Positions 9,865-17,069 of a stretch of DNA of 64,000 nucleotides are shown one piece after another. Both the position numbers and the translations under genes were made by a program. A model generated the notes under the pieces. That model saw nothing but the letters and a program-made list of their open reading frames with translations. It searched no databases and was not told the DNA's origin. Source of the DNA: JBEISR01 sp044337705 (GTDB lineage: Bacteria; Planctomycetota; Planctomycetia; Pirellulales; Pirellulaceae). Within the stretch, counting starts at the first letter, position 1; the number at the start of each line of letters is the position of its first letter. Location of the stretch: NCBI GenBank assembly GCA_044337705.1, contig JBIINB010000003.1, positions 22,760 to 86,759 on the forward strand, given 5' to 3'.

Positions 9865-12800
9865 ATGCATCGCGCGAATCCAGTAGTGGTTTGTTTCCCT
9901 CGCTACCGCCGAACTGTTTTCATCTTCTGGATGGCTTTCCTTTCAGCGGTCTGGAGCGTTTCCTTCGGTCGCAGCGCTTGTGCCAAGGATCCTGTGAAGG
10001 AAACGGAAGCAACTCTGACCAAGCGACTGGGCGAGCTGACGGCTGGCCAGTGGATCGAACTTGCCGGTCGCGAAGGCGACTTGCAGCGGGGGCTGACGCT
10101 ATTTCATGACCTCCAGTTGGCCTGCGCGCAGTGCCATGCCCTCCATCCAAGCCAGCCTGTTCGCACCGGCCCGATTCTCAGCCAAGTGCTGACCAAGCAC
10201 ACCGATCAACGCCTGGTCGATGCACTGCTGGAACCGTCGAAGGAGATTTTGGAGGGGTTCGAGCAATCGGTGATTCTGACCGATGAAGGCAAGGTGATTG
10301 CTGGCCGGATTCTGAAGCAGACCGAAACGCATTTGGAGTTTCTCGAAGGGGCAGGAGACGTCCCGCCAAGGCAATTCGAATTGGATCGGATTGAACGAAT
10401 CGAGCGACGGTCGGATTCCTTGATGCCGGCGGGGCTGGTGCAGAAACTTGGCAACCAACAGAGATGGCTGGATCTACTGCGTCTGTTGATCGAACTGCGG
10501 TCCGGTGGGGAGTCGGTGGCAATGCGGCTTGCGGCCGATGGCCCCAAATCCTCCCAGATCGCCCCTTATGAATCGCAGGTCGATCATGCAGGGATGCTGC
10601 GAGACCTCGATCACGCTGCCTTTGAACGAGGGGAGGCGATCTACCGGCGAGTCTGTTTTCAATGCCATGGCGATCTCCATCAGATGGGATCACTCCCTAC
10701 CTCGCTTCGATTCGGGCAGGGCGAGTTCAAAAACGGTAGTTCACCCTACGCCATGTACCAAACATTGACCCGGGGTTTTGGGCAGATGGCGCCGCAGGCT
10801 TGGATGGTTCCGCAGCAGAAGTACGATGTCATTCACTACATCCGGGAAACATTCCTCAAAGACCACCGGCCTGCCCAATACATGCCGATCGATGAAGAGT
10901 ATCTCGCGCAGTTGCCTCGAGGAACGACGCGCGGCCCTGCCCCTTCCACCCTCGAACCATGGAACGCCATGGATTATGGGAATCTGATCACCCATACCTT
11001 CGAAGTTCCCGGGCAGGCGCTGAACATTGCGTACAAGGGAATGGCCATGCGTCTGGATCCGGGGCCTGGGGGTGCAGCGCGAGGCAACCACTGGATGCTC
11101 TTTTGCACCGATACACTGAGGATGGCAGCTGGTTGGAGCCATCGGGAGGGATCGGGGCGGATGAATGATTGGCGTTCGATCCAATTCAATGGCGAACATC
11201 AGATTCACCCTTCGATAAGCGGACAGGTGCACTGGAGTCTCCCCAATGGCCCGGGCTGGGCAAATCCACTGGCTTCCGATGGCCAGGATCCGTGGGATGA
11301 TCGGGCACGAGTGGAGGGGCGGGATGGACGTCGATATGGTCCCCTGCCTAAAACTTGGGGCCAATGGCTGGGGCATTCCACCCACGAAGGAAAAACGATC
11401 CTTCACTATCGGATCGGCGATGCCAGGATCGATGAGCTGCCGCAGGTCGAGGCGATCGACCAGCGACCGGTTTTTGTCCGTCGACTGCGAATCGGAGCCC
11501 ACAGGCAGACCCTCCATTGGAAAGTACTTGCGCCCGCTGCCGATACGAATCCCCCACTTGCATGGCTTGATCCCTACGGCGCTTCGGTGCGGTGGGGTCA
11601 GCCTTCGGGTGGGGAATCGGCCGAGCCACGTCAGCCGAATGGGGCTCTGGATGGCAGCGGCTACTGGGAGATCGCTCAAGCCGATTGGCTGGGGCAGTCG
11701 TCTCCCCGGCAATGGACTCTGGTCGCTCAGCTGCAGACTGAAGCCGATGGAACGGTCGCGGCCTTCGCGCCGGTCGGCCCTCAGTGGGCTCCCGGTGGGA
11801 TGACCCTCTTTGTCCGCGATGGACGATTGGTTTTCGACGTCGGCTGGGTTGGCGCCGTGGCATCGGACATGCAAGTGGATGATGGTAAGGATCATCGAGT
11901 CGCTCTCACATACGACGCTTCCAGTGGAAAAGTGACGATGGGAATCGACGGACGGTTGGTGGCTGAAGGGGTGCTGCGAAGCAGTGCACCTTTGGAGCAG
12001 TCGGTCTTTCGAGTTGGATTCACATCAAGCAATTTTCCTCAGCCCAAGTCTCTTTTTGGTGGTCGGATCGATCGGCTGCGACTTCAAGAGGGAGTGGGCG
12101 AGGTTGCCGCGCTGACGAAAGTTCAGCTGGAGGAAGAACAAGGCGACGCCCTTGCCCGATTTCCTGAAGGTGAAGGATGGCGATGGTGCGATGCCAAAGT
12201 CCCCCGCACAACTCCTTTGCCACCAACCGATGCGATGGTGTTTTCCCGTGGCAGAGGGGTGACTTGGCAGAATCAGGGTGGTGCTCTGGTGCTGGCGATT
12301 GAGCCGGCGGAGGAAGCGAGAGAGATCGCGATTGCCCTAACAGCATCTGAGGAGTCCGAAGGGGAGCTTTCAGAAGGAAGTGGTACGATCCTCAATCGAT
12401 TGGATAGTGAGCGGCTCAAGGCACCTCTCCCCTGGGATCGCTGGCTGGCCGGAGGCGCTGCAGCATTTCCGGAGACGATCGAAACGGCCATCCAGGTCCA
12501 GGAAGGTGTTTCCGGCCCCTTAGCAGTCGATACGATCCAGCTGCCTGAGGCCAATCCATGGCTGGCATTGGTGCGGCCAACAGGAATCGATTTTTTTTCC
12601 GACGGGTCATTGGTTGTCTCCACCTGGGATGGAGATATTTGGCAAGTCACCATCTCCGAAGAGTCCCGGACCGCCCGGTGGCGCCGGATCGCCAGTGGGC
12701 TCTTTCAGCCTCTCGGGATTCGGGTGATCGACGATCAGATCTATGCGCTGTGCCGTGACCAGCTGGTGCGGCTGGAGGATCGCAACCAGGATGGAACTGT

Positions 12801-13848
12801 CGATCACTACGCGACCTGGAATCATGATCATCAGGTGACCGAGCATTTCCATGAGTTCGCGATGGGGCTTCAGGTGGATGCGGAGGGAAATTTCTACTAT
12901 GCCAAATCCGGGAGGCACGCTCTGAAGGCGGTCGTGCCGCATCATGGAACATTGCTAAGGGTCTCCAAGGATGGGCAAAAGAGCGAGATTCTGGCGACTG
13001 GTTTTCGCGCCGCCAACGGGGTCTGCCTGAATCCCGATGGGACATTCTTCGTTACCGACCAGGAAGGATTCTGGAATCCGAAGAACCGGATCAACTGGTT
13101 GAGGCGGCCTGATCCTTCGGCACCGCTGTTCTACGGGAATCTATGGGGCTACACCGATGTCACCAATCCTTCCGACGATCTCATGGAGCCACCTTTATGC
13201 TGGATCACCAATGCGAAGGATCGTTCTCCAGCGGAGTTGCTGTGGGTGAAGAGTCCCCAGTGGGGCCCGCTGGATGGCGCGCTGCTCAGTCTTTCCTATG
13301 GCTACGGGAAGGTGTTCCTGGTGCCTCATGAACAGATCGGTAGCCAGATGCAGGGAGGCGTGGTCGAGCTACCGATCGAGCCGCTGGCAAGTGGCCTGAT
13401 GAGGGCTCGTTTCCATCCTCGCGACGGGCATTTGTATGGGTGCGGTATGTTTGCATGGGCGGGCAATGCGACCGCTCCAGGTGGGCTGTATCGCTTTCGA
13501 CCCACCGGAAAACCATGGCGACTGCCAGTTGGGCTGCAGATGCGACCTGGGTCTATCACCATGCAATTCACCGAGCCGATCGATGGCCGGGCAGCATCCC
13601 AGGGGAAATTCTCTGTAAAGGTCTGGGATCTGAAGCGATCGGAACGCTACGGGTCAGATCACCAGAACGAACGGGAACTGGAAATTCAGCGAGTCGAAGT
13701 CTTACCCGATCGAGCAGCGATTCGATTGGAGGTTCCCGAGCTTCGTCCCACCTGGGGGCTGGAGGTGCGCTATCAGATGCCGATGGCCGATGGTCAGGTG
13801 GCCAGTGGCGAGCTTCATGGAACGATGCATCCCGAAAGCCCGGAGTGA
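9865..13848 (+). CDS. Large secreted dihaem cytochrome c protein with LamG-like and propeller regions (DUF6797-like)
   Basis: Translation is taken from the ATG at 9865 (1327 residues), because it precedes a hydrophobic signal segment (TVFIFWMAFLSAVWSVSF); the open frame extends back to 9748 inside the previous gene. A haem-binding module contains CAQCH at residue 87, and a second c-type domain has CFQCH at residue 264 with a downstream Met-rich region. A central part looks like the DUF6797-type planctomycete domain, followed by a concanavalin/LamG-like sandwich (about residues 600-730). The C-terminal 400 residues form an NHL/sorbosone-dehydrogenase-like propeller. It follows the ceramidase fusion by 26 bp and probably shares its mRNA. 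Together they look like a periplasmic oxidoreductase pair; the electron donor is unknown. Confidence 0.8.
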   Translation: MHRANPVVVCFPRYRRTVFIFWMAFLSAVWSVSFGRSACAKDPVKETEATLTKRLGELTAGQWIELAGREGDLQRGLTLFHDLQLACAQCHALHPSQPVRTGPILSQVLTKHTDQRLVDALLEPSKEILEGFEQSVILTDEGKVIAGRILKQTETHLEFLEGAGDVPPRQFELDRIERIERRSDSLMPAGLVQKLGNQQRWLDLLRLLIELRSGGESVAMRLAADGPKSSQIAPYESQVDHAGMLRDLDHAAFERGEAIYRRVCFQCHGDLHQMGSLPTSLRFGQGEFKNGSSPYAMYQTLTRGFGQMAPQAWMVPQQKYDVIHYIRETFLKDHRPAQYMPIDEEYLAQLPRGTTRGPAPSTLEPWNAMDYGNLITHTFEVPGQALNIAYKGMAMRLDPGPGGAARGNHWMLFCTDTLRMAAGWSHREGSGRMNDWRSIQFNGEHQIHPSISGQVHWSLPNGPGWANPLASDGQDPWDDRARVEGRDGRRYGPLPKTWGQWLGHSTHEGKTILHYRIGDARIDELPQVEAIDQRPVFVRRLRIGAHRQTLHWKVLAPAADTNPPLAWLDPYGASVRWGQPSGGESAEPRQPNGALDGSGYWEIAQADWLGQSSPRQWTLVAQLQTEADGTVAAFAPVGPQWAPGGMTLFVRDGRLVFDVGWVGAVASDMQVDDGKDHRVALTYDASSGKVTMGIDGRLVAEGVLRSSAPLEQSVFRVGFTSSNFPQPKSLFGGRIDRLRLQEGVGEVAALTKVQLEEEQGDALARFPEGEGWRWCDAKVPRTTPLPPTDAMVFSRGRGVTWQNQGGALVLAIEPAEEAREIAIALTASEESEGELSEGSGTILNRLDSERLKAPLPWDRWLAGGAAAFPETIETAIQVQEGVSGPLAVDTIQLPEANPWLALVRPTGIDFFSDGSLVVSTWDGDIWQVTISEESRTARWRRIASGLFQPLGIRVIDDQIYALCRDQLVRLEDRNQDGTVDHYATWNHDHQVTEHFHEFAMGLQVDAEGNFYYAKSGRHALKAVVPHHGTLLRVSKDGQKSEILATGFRAANGVCLNPDGTFFVTDQEGFWNPKNRINWLRRPDPSAPLFYGNLWGYTDVTNPSDDLMEPPLCWITNAKDRSPAELLWVKSPQWGPLDGALLSLSYGYGKVFLVPHEQIGSQMQGGVVELPIEPLASGLMRARFHPRDGHLYGCGMFAWAGNATAPGGLYRFRPTGKPWRLPVGLQMRPGSITMQFTEPIDGRAASQGKFSVKVWDLKRSERYGSDHQNERELEIQRVEVLPDRAAIRLEVPELRPTWGLEVRYQMPMADGQVASGELHGTMHPESPE

Positions 13849-13882
13849 ATGCTTTAGAAAATGATGCGTGCGATTCGTTGAG

Positions 13883-13909
13883 TGATCCAAATCCAGGAAT
13901 TTGGTATCA
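13883..13909. terminator. Weak hairpin between convergent genes
   Basis: TGATCCAAAT and ATTTGGTATCA form a roughly 10-bp stem with one bulged base and a 6-nt loop. It sits in the 92-bp gap between two convergent genes. There is no strong T-run, so the terminator role is tentative. Confidence 0.35.
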
Positions 13910-13940
13910 CCGGAAAGACCATGGATGCCAGACCGTTGGG

Positions 13941-15227
13941 TCACCAGTTCAGGATCGCATCGATCAGGATCGTACCGGTTTTCTCTCCCATGGAAACCTC
14001 GGAAACGTACCGATACGTTGGGAAGCTGGCAAAATCGACTTCCGTCAGAATGTAGCCGAAGGCGTCGTTGGTCAGTCCCAAGAGAAAGGGATATTCGGCC
14101 GCCAGTTTTCGTTTCAGGTAGAAGCCGATGTTGGGCAGCGCCTCACCCGGAATCGTCACCAGGAGAGCGGGCCCCAGTTGGATGCGATTCAGCCGGGTAG
14201 GCAGCATTCGGTTTTCGGTTTTTGGATACTCGAGTGGTGAGTGCTGCACCACGGCCCAAAGGAGATCAGAGTCGCAGGGAAAGAGTACCTGTTTGCTCTG
14301 AGAGCGAAGGATCGGCATCGCGTCGGCGACCCCTTCCCTTCCGATCCGAATTGCTTCATCTCCTAACGCATGGCCGATCCGCAGGCACTCATCCCATGTC
14401 CGCTCATCCTTCCATTTGGCGCGGATCGGGTCGGAGGGTTGGTCGAGCGACCGGTTGTCTGCGGTGATCATGCCCCCTTGGGCCCCATTGAAAAAGATCG
14501 CCATGCCTCCCTCTTTTTCCTCGATGCGATCGCACATCGGCCCGATCAGATCGGGACTGCAGATTCCCTGCTCGCTTCCAAGCACCTCGGGATGAATCGC
14601 ATAGTTGACGAGGGTGGCGATCGTCTTGCCATGTTCCTTGCTGCGAAAGACGATGACTCCTGCGCGGCGGTCGTAGAGATCCGGGGCGTAGTAGTTGTAG
14701 GCGATTTTTCCTTGAACTTCGCCCGCGCTGACCGACAGGACTGTCTCGGTAGCGGCCGCGTCAGCTTCCCGAACGGCATCCGCCAGTTGGCTGCATACCC
14801 AGTCGATATGTGGGAGGTTCCCGGTGTGACCACCTTTTCCATCGGGGAAGGCATAAAGGTCTGGGGCGCTATGGGTGTGCGTGGCGCCGATCACCCAGCG
14901 ATCCTCGGCGATCGCAGGATACTGCTTAGCGGCACGCGTGATCAGGACACCAGGAAAGCCGAGCGCATCGACACTCCCCAGAATCAGTTTTTCCTCCCCC
15001 TGCTTCAGAACAAGAACCCGCACCGAAAGGTCGCCAAGTTTCCTGGTTGCAGCTGCCGGAGTCCCGAGGCCTCCCGATACGGGCAGCAGGGGGTCTGGTG
15101 TGATGGACCTTTTGGCGGCGCCGACCAGCAGTGGTTCGATTGCCTCCAGAGATCGCGTGCACAGCATCCCAAATGCTACCGATGCAATCCAACGGACCAA
15201 GTTCTGGCTACTCTTCATACTCGCCAT
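13941..15227 (-). CDS. Neutral/alkaline non-lysosomal ceramidase-like domain protein, secreted
   Basis: This 428-residue protein has an N-terminal hydrophobic signal (LVRWIASVAFGMLCTRSLEA). The family core follows: GAAKRSITPDPLLPVSGG near residue 36, GATHTHSAPD with His117 and His119 as likely zinc ligands, LVNYAIHPEVLG near residue 208, and FFNGAQGGMI. It is a stand-alone version of the domain fused at the front of the 5435-9838 protein, with only modest similarity to it. Family members hydrolyse amide bonds of ceramides, but many planctomycete members have unknown substrates. MetSer4-Lys (15218) is an equally good start. It converges with the cytochrome gene and diverges from the sulfatase at 15478. 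Confidence 0.82.
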   Translation of the reverse strand: MASMKSSQNLVRWIASVAFGMLCTRSLEAIEPLLVGAAKRSITPDPLLPVSGGLGTPAAATRKLGDLSVRVLVLKQGEEKLILGSVDALGFPGVLITRAAKQYPAIAEDRWVIGATHTHSAPDLYAFPDGKGGHTGNLPHIDWVCSQLADAVREADAAATETVLSVSAGEVQGKIAYNYYAPDLYDRRAGVIVFRSKEHGKTIATLVNYAIHPEVLGSEQGICSPDLIGPMCDRIEEKEGGMAIFFNGAQGGMITADNRSLDQPSDPIRAKWKDERTWDECLRIGHALGDEAIRIGREGVADAMPILRSQSKQVLFPCDSDLLWAVVQHSPLEYPKTENRMLPTRLNRIQLGPALLVTIPGEALPNIGFYLKRKLAAEYPFLLGLTNDAFGYILTEVDFASFPTYRYVSEVSMGEKTGTILIDAILNW

Positions 15228-15254
15228 TTCACGGAATTCCCAGAGGCTGGTGGA

Positions 15255-15279
15255 ACCGATCGCCCGTAGCGCGATCGGT
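15255..15279. promoter_or_regulatory. Perfect 9-bp inverted repeat in divergent intergenic region
   Basis: ACCGATCGC and GCGATCGGT are exact reverse complements separated by 7 nt. The pair lies 28 bp upstream of the ceramidase-like gene, in the 250-bp region shared with the sulfatase promoter. It could be an operator or an mRNA leader hairpin; no regulator gene is nearby. Confidence 0.35.
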
Positions 15280-15477
15280 GGCAGGACGGAAGTTCGCCAT
15301 CATCGACTGGTTTTCATCCAGGAGGGAGAGGTTCGTTCGCCCCTTCCGGATTCCGATTGGCCATGGAAGGCCGAGTCGGATGTGGTCCCAAATCGGTTGA
15401 TTACAATCTACATCAGGCATACTGACACAACCAGTGAACCCGAACTTGTGGCAGTCCAGATCGATCGGAAGTGACGG

Positions 15478-16971
15478 ATGGTGATTGCAATGCATAACCC
15501 ACATCTCATTTTTTTGCCTCTTCTACTTCTGCTCGCAGGAGGACTGCAGGCTAAGTCGCCGCCCAACATCGTCTTCCTTCTTGCCGATGATCTCGGATAT
15601 GGCGATCTGGGGTGTTATGGTCATCCTTACGCCAAGACGCCGGCGATCGACCAATTGGCTAGGGAAGGGATGATGTTCCGATCGGCGTATGTTGCCGGCC
15701 CTACTTGCGAGGTCAGTCGATGCGGATTCATGACAGGTCTTTTTCCTGCGAGATTTGCTGGATCAACAAGGCAATTGGGTTTCGGTGCATCGCTCACTGT
15801 GACGGAGGTTTTGAAGCAGAAGGGGTACCAAACCGGTCTTTTTGGGAAGTGGGATATGGGCGAGGAAAAGACCCAGGGGACCTACGGCATTGAAGAAATA
15901 CATGTCATTCCGTCCGAACTTGGCGACCCAAAAGGGAAGGATTTTCGGGTTACGGAAGCAGCGATTGATTTCATCAAAAGGAATCGCGAAGGTCCGTTCT
16001 ACATGAATGTTTGGTTCCATACCCCTCATCACCCAGTGGCGCCTCATGCTACTTTCGTCAGCCGGTTCGAGAACATGAGTTTGGATCGTCCGGACTTTCC
16101 GAATCCTCACTATCAGGCGCGCCTCGACGCATACGAAAATCTCTCCGAGGATCCGACAACCGTTCTGCGTGAATATCTCGGTGATGTTTCTCAACTGGAT
16201 GATCAGGTCGAGAAGATATTGTCGACGATCAGAGAGTTGGGGATTGAAGAGGAGACGGTCGTTCTGTTCGCAAGTGATAACGGCCCGGCCCGTCCAGTTG
16301 ATCAACCAAGATCGAGGAGCGATGGCAAGAAAAATCCAAGTCGGCAGAACGGGCTTGGCTCCGCAGGACCTTTGCGGGGCGGTAAACACGGAATCTATGA
16401 AGGCGGGATTCGGGTTCCCTGGATCGTTCGATGGCCTGGTCGCATCGCTTCCGGGAAGATCATGGATAGGGAAGTGATTGCAGGGGTGGACTTACTACCA
16501 ACCCTGTGTTCGATTGCAGGTGTCGATATCGACACTTCCGGACTGGATGGCGAGGATGTCTCGGATATCTGGTTTGGAAAGGAGAGGAGCCGGAGAAAGG
16601 ATCTTTTTTGGATATCGGGTTCTCCAGGTAGCCCTCGTGCGGTGTTGAGGCGAGGTGATTGGAAGCTTTGCATCATGCAAAATGGTGCCCAGGAGCTTTA
16701 TGATCTTGCAAACGATCCAGGCGAGAGTCGCAATGTGGCGGCGGATCATCCAGGGATCTTGCTGGAGATGGGGGACGCCATCGATCGTTGGATCGGAACG
16801 CTGATGCCCGCTCCGAAATGGCTGATTGATGCACAAAGGCGAGCGGCTGCTCGCAGCAAGCAAGTACCGGCCAGACCGCGTCTCACTTGGTTAGTGGTCG
16901 CCGGGGCGCTGGCGGGACTGTTTCTTGGGATAGGGTGCTGGCGCCGAATGAGAACTCCAGCGACTAGATGA
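15478..16971 (+). CDS. Sulfatase-family hydrolase with atypical CEVSR active-site motif and C-terminal membrane anchor
   Basis: This 497-residue protein belongs to the alkaline-phosphatase/sulfatase superfamily. It has a signal peptide, then PNIVFLLADDLGYGDLGCYG with the metal-binding Asp pair. Its formylglycine site at Cys77 reads C-E-V-S-R instead of C-x-P-S-R. FGKWDMG (Lys active-site region), HTPHHP and FASDNGP follow in the expected order. The C-terminus has a predicted membrane segment (LTWLVVAGALAGLFLGIG) and a basic tail, so the enzyme may stay membrane-tethered. The ATG at 15478 has GGAAG at a suitable distance; the ATG at 15490 is an alternative. Substrate is unknown. The missing Pro raises doubt about efficient formylglycine conversion. 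Confidence 0.88.
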   Translation: MVIAMHNPHLIFLPLLLLLAGGLQAKSPPNIVFLLADDLGYGDLGCYGHPYAKTPAIDQLAREGMMFRSAYVAGPTCEVSRCGFMTGLFPARFAGSTRQLGFGASLTVTEVLKQKGYQTGLFGKWDMGEEKTQGTYGIEEIHVIPSELGDPKGKDFRVTEAAIDFIKRNREGPFYMNVWFHTPHHPVAPHATFVSRFENMSLDRPDFPNPHYQARLDAYENLSEDPTTVLREYLGDVSQLDDQVEKILSTIRELGIEEETVVLFASDNGPARPVDQPRSRSDGKKNPSRQNGLGSAGPLRGGKHGIYEGGIRVPWIVRWPGRIASGKIMDREVIAGVDLLPTLCSIAGVDIDTSGLDGEDVSDIWFGKERSRRKDLFWISGSPGSPRAVLRRGDWKLCIMQNGAQELYDLANDPGESRNVAADHPGILLEMGDAIDRWIGTLMPAPKWLIDAQRRAAARSKQVPARPRLTWLVVAGALAGLFLGIGCWRRMRTPATR

Positions 16972-17000
16972 ACATCGATTGTCAGCTGGGTCAGGAGTCG

Positions 17001-17035
17001 AAAAAAAAGACCTGCCGGTCAGGCAGGTCTTTTCG
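17001..17035. terminator. Bidirectional intrinsic terminator between sulfatase and ppdK
   Basis: AAAAGACCTGCC (17005-17016) pairs perfectly with GGCAGGTCTTTT (17022-17033) around the loop GGTCA. An A-tract on the left and a T-tract on the right make it usable on both strands, which suits the convergent genes on each side. Confidence 0.9.
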
Positions 17036-17069
17036 AATTCGGATTGAAAGGGGAATTTGACCCAAGGGA

